A stretch of DNA of 64,000 nt from assembly GCA_021234155.1 (NCBI GenBank), contig JAJEKV010000090.1, positions 2,288,479 through 2,352,478 on the forward strand. Reading direction: 5' to 3'. Positions 23,520 through 33,710 of this stretch are shown in pieces. The position numbers were made by a program, and so were the translations under genes. Origin of the DNA: Isoetes taiwanensis (lineage: Eukaryota > Streptophyta > Lycopodiopsida > Isoetales > Isoetaceae). The notes beneath the pieces were generated by a model, which made no database searches, was not told where the DNA came from, and worked only from the letters and a program-made list of their open reading frames with translations. Each line of letters begins with the position of its first letter. Position 1 is the first letter of the stretch.

Positions 23520-24180
23520 CCTAGATTCTGACCATATTCTCGATGATGTCCCAGCTCCAGTCCCTGCTTTAGTTCCTATTCCAATTGCTCCTACTCCTGC
23601 TCCTGCTTCTGCTCGTGTTCCTGTTCCTGCTCATGTTCCTGTTCCTGCTCCTGCTTCTGTAGAGACTTCTTCATGCCCTCAGTTTCATATCTCGAAGATT
23701 TCTCTTCGCGAGTTCGTTAAATCTGGAAGGCAAGATCCAAGTTCAGTGTTTGCAATCTAGATTCATCCGTCGTCTAGCTCGGCACCAGTAAAATCTGCTC
23801 CAGTTCTCCCAGATAAATATGGGGACTACTCGGATGTTTTTGACAAAGTCAAGGCCAGCAAACTCCCAAAGCATCGTCCATATGATTGTTCTATTGATTT
23901 GCAGCCGGGGACAACGTTGCCATATGGTCTGATATATGGTCTATCTCCCGCTGAGTTGAAGGTTTTGCGGGATTATATTGAAGAGAATCTAGCCACTGGC
24001 TTTATTCGACATTCTCATTCTCCTGCTGGAGCGCCTATTTTCTTCATCAAAAAGAAGGATGATTCGCTACGTCTGGTCGTTGATTATCGTGGCCTCAATA
24101 AAATCACAGTGCTGAATCGGTATCCGCTTCCTCTGATCCCAGAGTTGTTGGAGCGACTCCAAGGTGTGCATTATCATTAG
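23520..24180 (+). pseudogene. Gypsy (Ty3) fragment: Pro/Ala-rich linker and N-terminal RT
   Basis: Plus-strand codons to about 23670 encode a Pro-Ala-Val repeat. They are followed, after a stop, by D-K-Y-G-D-Y-S-D-V-F-D-K and L-P-K-H-R-P-Y-D-C-S-I-D-L. The frame 23899-24180 holds the RT start: G-F-I-R-H-S-H-S-P-A-G-A-P-I-F-F, K-K-K-D, V-D-Y-R-G-L-N-K-I-T and N-R-Y-P-L-P-L-I-P-E-L-L. It ends at a stop before the catalytic Y-x-D-D box. The H-R-P-Y-D, S-P-A-G-A-P and D-Y-R-G-L-N-x-I-T forms are typical of Tf1/Tcn1-like chromoviruses of fungi and non-seed plants rather than the usual angiosperm families. This placement is from memory of the family. Confidence 0.8.
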
Positions 24181-24698
24181 AGAAAGTATGGGATCTCCAA
24201 AAGACCTCCTAAGCAATTATAAATTATTTTCTTTGTATTTTTTACAAAAATATAATATAAGGGCAGGGATCAATTCCTGGTATTAAGAGGGCAAATCTTT
24301 GATATCTTTCCCACCCCATTTCAAATATTTTCTTCCTTCTTTTGCCCCCGTGCTGCCACGTGGATGATGACCTTCGTGTGAGCTCGGTGGAAGATCTGAT
24401 GCTAGAGTAGTTCGTGTGCATTAAGAGTTTCGGATCTGCATCAAAATATGTTTGCAAAACAGGAGTTTATGGCTGACGACCCCAAAGAACTCCCAGTGCA
24501 GCCGCCCTTGGTCTCAAAATCTGGCCGTGCACACGCACCTGATCCATCAGGTAACTTCCTCTTCCATCCGATCTGTCTTGATGTTTTCACTTTTGAATTT
24601 TGAATTCAAAAATTCAAACTTAGCGCCCTGTTCAAAATCCAAAAGGAGCCATAGCCCGGGCAGTTTTCCTTGCACTCTTCACTCTTGCTTCCACTGTT
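24181..24698. other. Short gap, no gene seen
   Basis: AT-rich sequence with a small imperfect palindrome (TTTGAATTTTGAATTC with AAAAATTCAAA) near 24592-24618. No other feature was recognised. Confidence 0.4.
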
Positions 24699-25100
24699 AT
24701 GGCCCAGATCACAATTAACCTCCCATCAGCAGAGTATGCTCAAACCACAAACAAGCGTAGGGTAATTTCAGGAGATGTCAAAGATGAGAATGCATTGCGC
24801 AATTCTGGAGCAAAACATATAAATATTTGGGCAAGAGGAAAGATTTATCCAAAAAACCCTCTGACCGGACATCATCCAAGTTTTAATTATGTTGCCAGCT
24901 TAGTGAAGTATGCTTGTGAAGGTAAATCAGGTTTGCTTGGATACTGCACAGACATGATGCAGTACAGTGGCCAATTGGTGGCTAAAATTCATAGATTACT
25001 AGGGTGCATGCATGCACGAAATGAGGAAAGAGATAATTTGGCAAGTGCTCTGAAAGAGAAGGAGAAGACAATCACAAAATTAAGGAATGATGTATTGTAG
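24699..25100 (+). CDS. Hypothetical 133-residue protein with C-terminal coiled coil
   Basis: The frame opens M-A-Q-I-T-I-N-L-P and ends in a charged heptad-like stretch (R-N-E-E-R-D-N-L-A-S-A-L-K-E-K-E-K-T-I-T-K-L), a probable coiled coil. I do not recognise the family. The general plan, a short folded part plus a coiled coil, resembles the extra ORF of Gypsy element C at 62.3-64 kb, and both lie in retrotransposon surroundings. The stop falls within 4 bp of the edge of the LTR at 25104, so the protein was probably truncated by that insertion. Confidence 0.35.
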   Translation: MAQITINLPSAEYAQTTNKRRVISGDVKDENALRNSGAKHINIWARGKIYPKNPLTGHHPSFNYVASLVKYACEGKSGLLGYCTDMMQYSGQLVAKIHRLLGCMHARNEERDNLASALKEKEKTITKLRNDVL

Positions 25101-26396
25101 CTATGACGTCCCCTACTTCGTCTACGATGCTCCCATCGTATCCGAAGGCGGAGTTCATCCCCCTTATAGCCAAACTAGCAGGGGCCATCACCTGATACCA
25201 ATCCCATGAATTGGGCCAGTGAGGGAATAGTGGATGGGTCATTTGCCCATCTTCCTTCGGGACCGTCCTAGCTGGGGAAGCGTGAACAAGCATGAGCACA
25301 TAACATCAATACATCAATAAGTTCGCCTCGAAGGGTGAACACATCATAACATAGCATATACAACAACATCAATAGCATCAACAAGAGGAGATCCTACCCA
25401 GGGGGGATCGACTGACGGCTTGAGTCTCCAGAAGTCAATGCAGACCGAGTCATGGCAATGGCTTGGGCTGGCATAAGAACATGGCTGTTGGGTAGTCCAC
25501 TCCATCCGCCCCTCCCATGCACACTTTGCAGAGTAGGTTGAAAAGTGTTGGGACCGGACCGTAGCCTGCCGGGTACATAGCCAAGAGGGCTACTGCTGGG
25601 TTGCATCTCCCCAGTCCCGATGAGGCAGGAGAAGAGTCACCTCCCCTCCAGAGGCATGCATGCCCATCACATGTGGCTAGAGGGCCACTGCCCTTATTCG
25701 ACTTGAACCCCATGGAAGGTGACACATCACCCCAGAGGTGTCGAGCTCATGCCTTGCCCACACTGAGTGGCAAACCATTAAGCCTAGCCCACTAAGATCC
25801 CTGGTAAGCTTTACACACCAGAGGGATCAATCAGTGATGGGATAAGTCCCCCTTTTTCATCGGTCTAGCCCTCCACCCACAACCAGGCGGGCTCTTGTGC
25901 ATGGGCCGCATTAATTGAGTATTAATGAGGCTATCTAGGAACATCTGCTACAAAGGCTTTTAGGGTCCCTACCCCCCTTCCCAATACACGGGAGAGCATA
26001 GAATGAACACCATAATCATCAAGAACTGAATTGTAAAATAACATCTAATCTACCTGCCTAAACATCCAAAGTTAGGTTCCTTTGTTAGAGCTTATGATCT
26101 CGTGATCTATAAGGCCTCCAAGGCTGAACTAACATGCTAAACCAGCCCATTGCCAAACCAAAAGGCGGCTTTGCACAACAGAATGACTATTTACCTGGCG
26201 TCTGACTTGCTCCAGATCCTCGGAATGCGTCCATGCCTCTGATCCCGCTGAAGACTGCTGCTGTTGGAAGGACTGTTGTGCAAAGACGGCTTTTCAGAGC
26301 CTGGCAATGCGAACTAGGGTCTTGGCTTGGCCGGAATGGCTCTTGGAAACCCTAATTGCGAAAAGGAAAAAGGGTTTAGGGTTTAAGGGGGAAGCC

Positions 26397-26404
26397 CTTA
26401 TATA
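26397..26404 (-). promoter_or_regulatory. TATA box of the long LTR
   Basis: TATATAAG on the minus strand, about 240 bp inside the LTR start. This is a suitable place for the U3/R border. Confidence 0.45.
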
Positions 26405-26559
26405 GAAACCCTTAGGGTTAGGTTAACATTGGCCAAATGGAATTTTGCCATTTGGCATGGGGTTTATAGTTGCAAATATTTATTAAACATGCACAACTTA
26501 CAAGGTTACCCCCTAGGTGCAACCCTTGCCCCCTAGGTGCAGACCTTTACGTCTCGCTA

Positions 26560-26582
26560 GTACTTGTCATGATGACAAGTAC
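26560..26582. repeat. Perfect 10-bp hairpin in LTR U3
   Basis: GTACTTGTCA and TGACAAGTAC are separated by three bases. The hairpin is about 60 bp from the LTR start and could be a factor-binding palindrome. Confidence 0.8.
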
Positions 26583-26640
26583 GTGTGACGTGGTAGTATA
26601 ATATACGTATTTGGGGCATATATTATATTGGAACATCACA

Positions 26641-27399
26641 ATCTCCCCACCTTGAATTGATGTTGTCCTCAGCATCACGCGTCTCCCAACCTTGGAACCC
26701 TGCATATCCTGCAATTACGCTTGATACATATAATATTACAACATAATTACCCCAAGGTAATATTTTAATTTATCATAACACATCCTTGTTTACTATTATA
26801 TTATGATAAGAGGTTATTTCATCCTCTTGCTTTATCGTCTATTATTCACAAAATTTTATGGCTTACACCATTATTATAAACATAGTTCCACAATTTCCTA
26901 CTTAAGGTTGCACATCATTTCCTTACAACACATGATGACAAAATTATGTGTTGCAAGTCTTCGCAGTGCGACCTTCCTGCTGCTAGACTCTCCTATTGGC
27001 CTGCAGGTTCAACACTACGTTAGTACACATTTAATTATTATAAAGTTGTTTGTTAGGGAACCACCCATTAATTACAATTTACGTGAATGCAAGACTAATC
27101 TCCCGGCGTAGGAAGAGGATGCTTCTTCCATCGTGGCCGTGGAGACAGCGCCCTATCATGCCTAAGATAATCACTCATGCCTACACCTTTAGTTGCCTTT
27201 GGCGTGAAGGGTGGCGTCCTTCCCGTATTTGGGCGTGAAGGATGGCGTCCTTCTCGTGGTAGGCATTGACTAGAGGTCACTACCACCCCAATTCTGGGTC
27301 CACACTTAAAAACAACAGTAAAAGAAAAACCACATGTTGTTGTTCAAAAAACTCTACATGTGGTTATGTGGAGGTGTGGTTTATTAAGAAGACGGTGTA
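26641..27399. other. Decayed sequence beyond the LTR, no gene seen
   Basis: The first 50 bp are the polypurine tract and 3' end of the Gypsy element. The rest is AT-rich with only short frames. A 26-bp direct repeat at 27201-27257 is listed separately. Confidence 0.4.
27201..27257. repeat. 26-bp direct repeat, each copy partly self-complementary
   Basis: GGCGTGAAGG[GA]TGGCGTCCTT occurs at 27201 and 27232. Each copy can fold through AAGG and CCTT. Confidence 0.8.
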
Positions 27400-27880
27400 G
27401 GTTTTTTTTAAGGAGCTATAGTTTTTTTTTTTGAAGGTGTGGTTTTTTTTAGGTGTGGTTTCATTTTGCGAAAGTGTAGTTTTTTTTTAAAGATGAGTTG
27501 TTTTTAAGAGGATGTTCTTTTCTGAGGTGTGGTTTATAATAAGGTGTTGTTTTTAAGTATCTCTTTTTTAAGGAAATATGGTTTTTTAAGGTGTCGTTTA
27601 TAAGTAGGTGTAGTTTTTAAGTAGCTGTTTTCTAAGGAAGTATAGTTTTCTGAAGTGGTATGATTTTTTAAGTCTAGGTGTTGTTTTTTGAGGTGTGGTT
27701 TATAAGTGAGTGTAGTTTTTAGGCAGCTGTTTTGGAAAGAAGTATGGGTTTTTGAGGTGTGGTTTATAAGTGGGTGTAGTTCTTAAGTGGCTGTTTTTTT
27801 AATGGAAGTATGGTTTTCTGAAGTGGTGTGATTTTTTAAGTTGAGGTGTTGTTTGAGGTGTGGTTTATAAGTACAGACTA
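27400..27880. repeat. G/T-rich degenerate minisatellite
   Basis: Blocks built from GAGGTGTGGTTTATAAGT, GTGTAGTTTTTAAG and GAAGTATGGTTTTCTGAAG repeat with spacing of roughly 60-100 bp (starts near 27588, 27690, 27753 and 27853). The composition is strongly strand-asymmetric: G and T on the plus strand. Complementary-looking A/C-rich sequence occurs at 45.7-45.97 kb. Confidence 0.8.
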
Positions 27881-27924
27881 GCTAGTTTGTACAAGATTAG
27901 TCTGTGGTTTATAAGGTGGTTGAA

Positions 27925-28016
27925 ACATGCCACACGGGCTCCAACATGCCATCTAGGCTCCAACATGCCAAGGTGGCTCAAACATGCCATCTAGGCTCCA
28001 AAATGCCACGCAGGCT
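27925..28016. repeat. 19-bp minisatellite, cluster 1
   Basis: About five units of the core AACATGCCA-N(2-4)-GGCTC, with spacer forms CCTAGG, AGGTGG and CGCAGG. The last unit runs straight into the exon-like frame at 28022. Confidence 0.9.
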
Positions 28017-28021
28017 CCAAT

Positions 28022-28655
28022 TGGGGTTTGTACCCGGGAGACCAAATCTTGGACAAAATTAAACCGATTGGGTACAAAGCATACAGAGAAATGATGATTG
28101 AGGATGAACAAAAGCCTGGATCTGTAAGTTATCGAGTAAGTTGTTTTTTTTTTACTTGTAAGTCGTTTAACTTATCTTTACTTTATTTGATTTTCGTAGT
28201 TTAAGCCTCAAAATTCTTGTGAAACAAAAGCAAGGAGTCGAACACAAAAGGAGAATAAGGTATGACATTCTAGTATCTAAATATTTCTCTTTTATTTGAA
28301 TATACTATGTGTCTTTCTAACTTTACACTTTACTCTGGTATTAGAAAGATGTAGTGGAAGAGATGGAGGAGGATGGAGATGAAGGGGAAGATGAGGATCC
28401 AAATTACGAGGAGGAGGAGGAGGAGGGAGGAGGAGGAGGAGGAGGAGGAGGAGGAGGAGGAGGAGGAGGAGGAGGAGGAGGAGGAGGAGGAGGAGGAGGA
28501 GGAGGGTGGGGGCGAGGATCATAATGGAGATCAATATGATGATCGGGATAAAGGTGAGGATCGGGATCAAGGTGGGGATGAGGACAAGGATGAAGGCGCC
28601 CATGAAGAAGAGCAAGTGTTGGAAGATCATCCTGTTGAGGTATTCATCAACCCTT
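28022..28655 (+). pseudogene. Unidentified gene fragment with three exons and phase-0 introns
   Basis: An open frame from 28022 (W-G-L-Y-P-G-D-Q-I-L-D-K) runs to R at 28135 before GTAAG. A 64-bp intron ends TTTCGTAG at 28199. Exon 2 (28200-28259) is exactly 20 codons (F-K-P-Q-N-S-C-E-T-K) before GTATG. A second intron ends TTAG at 28344. Exon 3 begins K-D-V-V-E-E-M-E-E-D and is very acidic. Both introns are phase 0 and all four splice sites are canonical. After the GAG repeat the acidic reading resumes in another frame (E-D-H-N-G-D-Q-Y-D-D-R-D-K-G), so repeat-length change has shifted the frame. The protein is not recognised. Minisatellite flanks both sides, so this may be a captured or decayed gene piece. 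Confidence 0.5.
28405..28506. repeat. (GAG)n trinucleotide microsatellite
   Basis: About 100 bp of nearly pure GGA/GAG units inside the acidic exon. Frame differs before and after it. Confidence 0.95.
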
Positions 28656-28667
28656 AGCCACCTAGGG

Positions 28668-28770
28668 TCCAACATGCCAAGGTGGCTCAAACATGCCACC
28701 TAGGCTTCGGAATGCCACCAGGCTCCAACATGCCAAGGTGGTCCAAACATGCCACCTAGGCTCCAACATG
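28668..28770. repeat. 19-bp minisatellite, cluster 2
   Basis: Five to six units of the same AACATGCCA...GGCTC core, directly downstream of the acidic exon. Confidence 0.9.
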
Positions 28771-28864
28771 CTCTCCCTTCCTCCCTCATTCCCTCCCTTC
28801 CTCTCTCTACGTCTCTCTTTGATTGGATCTGACAGAAGCGTTGGCACCTTCCCTAAGTCAAACA

Positions 28865-29215
28865 AGGCCAGCGAATGGTCACAGAAGACCAGCAAGCAAT
28901 TTTTTGGATCTCGAGCTTGATAAGGGTTTTTTTGCATGATTTCAACTAACACAAGTCTAAATAGAGCCTAATATTATGTGCAAAAGATAAAATTGTAGTT
29001 TGGATCACGAGAAGTGTCTCCGTAATAACAGAGATACTTCTCGTGGTAACATGCTACAGAGACACTTCTCATCATCCAAACTACAAATTTATCTTTTGCA
29101 CATGATATTAGGCCCTATTGAGACCTATACCAGTGGAAGTCATTCAAAAAACCCTTATCAAGCTCAAGATCCAAAAACCTGCTTGCTAGTTTTCTGTGAC
29201 GGTTCGCTGACGGAC
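28865..29215. repeat. Foldback: inverted repeat with ~155-bp arms
   Basis: The left arm (about 28865-29020) is matched in reverse complement by the right arm (about 29059-29215). Matched landmarks, reading each arm inward, are GTCACAGAA, TTTTTGGATCTCGAGCTTGA (TTTTTGGATCTTGAGCTTGA in the other arm), ATGTGCAAAAGATAAA, TGTAGTTTGGAT and GAGAAGTGTCTC. The arms differ at scattered positions, so this is not a trivial assembly mirror. The 38-bp loop includes a second small hairpin: CACGAGAAGTGTCTC (29006-29020) pairs with GAGATACTTCTCGTG (29031-29045). A transcript across it would form a long double-stranded RNA. Confidence 0.88.
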
Positions 29216-29447
29216 TTTTTGATCCACTTTGGACTCGTTTTTCTCCATCATTCCAGTTCCAAATCAGGCCAAGTTTTTTCCCACATGTTTCTACAACTTT
29301 TCTCGGATAGTCATTTCAAAAACTATGCAAAATTGTGCATTGCAACTCGAGATACCATTATTTGAGTGTGCAAATCTTGTTTTGTATTAGGAAAGTGCAT
29401 TGGCCAAATTTTCTTCCAACTTTGAACCCGATTTTCTCAGACTGCCC

Positions 29448-29985
29448 GAACGACAAAGCACTTGGGTTTCTACACGGTCGACCCCAGGACACTTCGCGAT
29501 TTGATAAGTTCTCCCGGACCGATCTTGGATTTTTTTGAACCTTGCTCGATGAACGTCGGATTCACTGGGCGGAATTACGTGGGCTCCAATATGCCACCTA
29601 GGCTCAAACATGCACCTAGGCTCTGAAACGCCATGCGGGCTCCAACATGCTACATAGGCTCCAACATGTCAAGGTGGCTCCAACATGCCAAGGTGGCTCA
29701 AACATGCCACGTGGCTCCAACATGCCAAGGTGGTTCAAACATGCCACCTAGGCTCCGAAATGCCACGCAGGTTCCAACATGCCAAGGTGGCTCAAAGATG
29801 CCACATGGGCTCCAACATGCCACTTAGGCTCCAACATGCGAAGGTGGCTCAAAGATGCCACGTGGCTCCAACATGTGAAGAACGAAAAAACAATTGGGTT
29901 TCTACACAGGATGCTTTGCGATTTGATAAGTTATCCCCGAATGATCTTGGAATTTTTTGAAACTGCTCAAAGCAGGGTCAAACAA
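29448..29985. repeat. Duplicated ~105-bp block flanking minisatellite cluster 3
   Basis: 29448-29555 and 29879-29985 share TTGGGTTTCTACAC, CGCGATTTGATAAGTT (second copy TGCGATTTGATAAGTT) and GATCTTGGA followed by T-rich sequence, with moderate divergence between. The 19-bp minisatellite lies between the copies, so block plus minisatellite behaves as one higher-order repeat. Confidence 0.8.
29583..29878. repeat. 19-bp minisatellite, cluster 3 (largest)
   Basis: About 15 units of AACATGCCA...GGCTC. A higher-order rhythm of about 58 bp (AGGTGG, CCTAGG and CGCAGG spacers in turn) is visible in places. Open frames here are a by-product of the repeat. Confidence 0.92.
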
Positions 29986-30704
29986 AGGATTCAACGGTTG
30001 GATAGGGAAACCGAGCTCCGGGAGGGGGGGCATTAGCATACGGCCTCCTGGAGGAGCGCTGTCAGGAAAGACTGTCTCGAGAATGTATTTGGGGTCCATC
30101 TCATGGGCCTTGGCCTCTCCCCTCTGGTGAGGTAGCCACGTAAAGTCCTAGCCTTGTTCGACTTGGGGAAGGCGGCCAACTCTTTAACATCACCCAATGA
30201 AAAGACCAAAGATGGACATCTTTTTATTTTTGGCCTAGTCAAAACTTGACCTTGCTTACTTGGCATGCCATGTCACCATTTGAAGTGCCACGTCATCTTT
30301 TCCATGCTATTTGTTGGTGCCACAAGGGTAACGGCATGCCCTATAAAATCCTGGCCACTTGTGGCAAGGGGAGCAGCCCATAACGTGAACCCTATATTTT
30401 TTGCATCGAGGCGTAGACAAACATGCCTGAGAGTTTGCATAGGGTCATCATCATATTCACATCACCTATTTCTTGCCATGTCACCAAAAATTTGCCATAT
30501 CACCCCATGGAAACCAAAGTTGCATATGTTTTGAATATACACGTATTTTACAAGGCGTAACACCGCCAAGGCCTTTACAAGGCGTAAAAAGCCAAAAAGA
30601 CCTTTTATAAAACGTAAAGAAGTTTTTTCAAGATTAGGCATGTTTCTTGCTATGATTGGAGCGGAATCGATAGATTTGAAGCAACCACAGATTTTTGGGA
30701 GACA

Positions 30705-30815
30705 CGCCACCTAGATGCAAACATGTCACCTAGGCTCAAGCATTGCCCCTATGGCCAAACATGCCCTAGGCCACATAGGCTTAAACATGACACATTGCTC
30801 AAACATGCCATTAGG
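30705..30815. repeat. 19-bp minisatellite, cluster 4
   Basis: Five or six degenerate units (GGCTCAAGCATTGCC, GGCCAAACATGCCC, GGCTTAAACATGACAC). The divergence is higher than in clusters 1-3. Confidence 0.75.
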
Positions 30816-30869
30816 GTTATAATGATGCTCTTTTAAATGATTTATTTATTTTTTAGGGGCGGTATATGC

Positions 30870-33595
30870 TTTTGTATTTTTTTGGGTTGCCCCTAGGGGG
30901 GCAAACCCTTGTTTATGTGGGCTTTTGGCATATCCTAGGTATATGCTAGAATATCCCTAGGATATGCTGGTGAATGCTAAAAACTTATGATTGGCTGTAA
31001 ATGCTAGGTCACTTACATTGGTGGGCAGCCGCTCTCGAAACCGGCTAACCTGGAGGTACCTTAGGCGGATGGCAAAGTATTTTGAGCCAGATCCATAGAT
31101 TTTCCAGTCCTTACGGTTCTCCGGCAAGAAAGAAGCAAGTTAGGCGCAAAAAAGAGAATGCGCTATCAATCTCTATATTACGCTAGTTTAAATGTGCTAA
31201 TTAGCACAAACAATCAATAACTTTCGGTCGCAAAGCTCCAAGCTTTAGGGGCGAGATATATGCTTGCATACAGTTTACCTTCTCTCTTTTGGTGATGAAT
31301 ATGATACTTTTTAAAGCCTTTTAAACACGTATGGAACTCAATTACGATAATGCAGGTATCCTTAGCATCTCATTCTAAAGCTAATCCGCGGATCGTTGAG
31401 AGCATGGCAAAGATCTGTCTGGGTTGTACATGCGGACATCTTACCGCATTGGCGACATAGCAAAGACCATCAATATTTCATAGAGTGGCTCGTTTCTCAA
31501 GATGCGATCTCCGCAAATTTGTTCTTGATTCCCTCCGTGAATTCAATGTGATAAGCGGCGTAAAGTCATAGATATTGTATGTTAAACCAGAGATACTATG
31601 TTTGGAGTTCTAAATGGTGTGAATCGATCATCATAGGCCTTACATAGCTATATATAAGCAGCTGGTTTCCTCGCCGAGAAATTTGCGGATGTGGATTTGA
31701 AGGTAGATCTTCAATATGTCCGTAAAGGTAAAGTTGGTTCTTGCATTTGTAAGCTATGTTCCAACTAATTTTTAGTAAATATCTTCATGCGGTGCTTGGA
31801 TAGGTTAGGGATGATTGTAGCTTCCATTCTGATTCTTTAAGAGCGGTGCAAAATCGAGAGCGTGAATGAAGGTATAATAGCAATCGTTTCTTTGTAGGTC
31901 CTTGCAACTTTGAAAGCTCCTTGCTTTGTTGAAATATACCCTTTTGGTTTGAAGAGCTTCTCATGGACTTCATGTTGTGGTCTGTGGTCTTTGAATTTGC
32001 AAATTCTGCAGTTTGATATGGTAATAGCAGTAAATGCAGCCATTTTTCCTGCTATTTAGAAGGCCATAGTAAATCCACATCTAGAGGCATAATAGCAAAA
32101 ATATTACCGAGCATTTTGGACCAGCTTATTTATGTGGCTCATGTACTTTGATTTATTTCACTCATTTGTGCTATGAATTTGGAAAACATGTACCTAGCAG
32201 TTTTATAGGTTGTTCTCTAAGCTTTCCAATGCATGCTTATGCTTAAGAAGTGGAGCTCCCTTGTTACTAGTCTGCTGTAGAATCAGAGCAGCAAATGCAC
32301 TTTGTTATATTTGACATATTTAGACTAGGAATTTGAAAATTGTGTACCTAGTATTATTTTTAGATCTTCCCTTGAGCTTTCAAACGGATGCATTGGTTGG
32401 TGAAACAGAGCTTGCACGTGCAAGGTATGTCAATCTTATCTGTTGCTCTGCTCTATTACTCTTTATTATGCTTAGACCTAAGAAAATTCCCAGAAATAGG
32501 GTCACGGATTGATCCTGTAGAGCTGTATGATGGTTTAGAATACTGAAAAGGAAGGAGATAGAAGGAGATATCTTGTGATTCTAAAGAAATATGGAGTAGT
32601 AATTGACCGTGATCATGGTAATGAGAGAACTTGAGTTTGATTCGTAAATAATCTCAGTTAGACTTTATATTGAATTGATTGTTGAATTGATTAAGTAAAT
32701 AATCTCGAGTTAGATACCACCATATATTGAATTGATTGTTTTAGAAACAAATAATTTTGAGAAGCCATAATTGGTTATAGATTAAAAGGCGCTGCAAAGG
32801 GCATGCAAGGGATGCACATTAGCATTTCTTTGGGGAAGGGAGATAAGATCTTGAGAAACTTCGAAAACGGCCAATCTGAGAGAGGCATCAAAGGAAGCTT
32901 TGCATTCTTTGGATCTAATTTGGAGCAGCATGATCACGCTCCAGAAAGAATATCAATGAGTTTATGGGGCATCCAACATCATATATTGCAGAAAAATGAA
33001 AGCTATTTGATGTGGCTTAACTTGCATAGTTCTCCATCTATTAACAAGGGTTATCATTGTAACATAATAATTATCTTTGCTTTGCAGGGAATATTGAAGG
33101 GAAAAATAACTTAATCCCATTTATCCTCAGATGTTACACGTACACTATTTCAATTTAAGCATTACTACCTCCATACATAGTCTTAACAATAAATAAACTC
33201 TAAAGACCTATATAAATATGATTGGATTACCAATCATCATAATCCTAAATTTCTAGTTAAGGTTAATCGAGCAAATAAACGTTGTTGCCACCTGCACACT
33301 CTTGGCTCTATCCATGTGGCGACCCAAACTTCGCTAGCCACCTGCCCCTAATTGATTTTGTGGCTCATACCAACCACACGATTTACATACTTTTCCATGG
33401 TGTATTTCAATATAAACTTTCAAGCCTTACAACCGAGGATCTAGCAATGGATAAAGAAATTACTTTGTTAACTTTGTATTTTTGGGTTGCCCCTAGGGGG
33501 GCAAACCCTCGTTTAGATGGGTTATTAGCATATTCTAAGGATATCCTAGTATATGCCTGGTATATTCTGAAAACTGCTCCAAACCTCCTACAGCC
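30870..33595. repeat. Two copies of a ~120-bp repeat with a GC-rich palindrome
   Basis: Copies at about 30870-30985 and 33472-33580 share TGTATTTTT-GGGTTGCCCCTAGGGGGGCAAACCCT and then ATGGG...GCATATCCTA-like sequence. The centre folds GTTGCCCC against GGGGGCAAAC. They lie in the same orientation about 2.6 kb apart. The DNA between (30990-33470) has no recognised gene, only short frames and AT-rich sequence. They could mark a mobile element, but no target duplication was found. Confidence 0.6.
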
Positions 33596-33710
33596 TGTAA
33601 ACTCGCGGTCACCCTCGTTGCTGGGCGAAGCCCTTCTTACCGAGTAACTGGTAGCCGGAACAAAATGTTGGCCCTCTACTCTAATGCATTAATCTGAGAA
33701 CCTGAGTGAA

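Larger units (their letters stand above)
25104..26640 (-). repeat. Long LTR (about 1.5 kb) of a Gypsy-type element, with polypurine tract
   Basis: On the minus strand the LTR begins TGTGATGTTCC at 26640 and ends GGGGACGTCA at 25104, giving imperfect inverted ends. Just outside 26640 the minus strand reads CAAGGTGGGGAGAT, a polypurine tract, preceded by GAGGACAACATCAATTC, the usual 3' end of plant Gypsy elements. This is therefore a 3' LTR. The internal region is lost within about 100 bp. A minus-strand TATATAAG near 26397-26404 fits a U3 promoter. Confidence 0.72.

Noticed and set aside
26360-26410. Telomere-like TTTAGGG words
   Set aside because: Only two or three scattered units inside an LTR; not a telomeric or interstitial telomere array.
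28292-28700. Poly-Leu and poly-Glu/Arg proteins
   Set aside because: These frames arise from translation of the GAG/GGA microsatellite in several frames; only the acidic frame has exon support.
29583-29880. CRISPR-like array of short repeats
   Set aside because: Repeat units are adjacent and degenerate with 2-4 base variable parts, no unique spacers and no cas genes; the context is a plant nuclear genome. It is a minisatellite.
29633-30040. Proteins rich in M-P-R-W-L-K-H and similar
   Set aside because: They are direct translations of the 19-bp minisatellite and occur in several frames.
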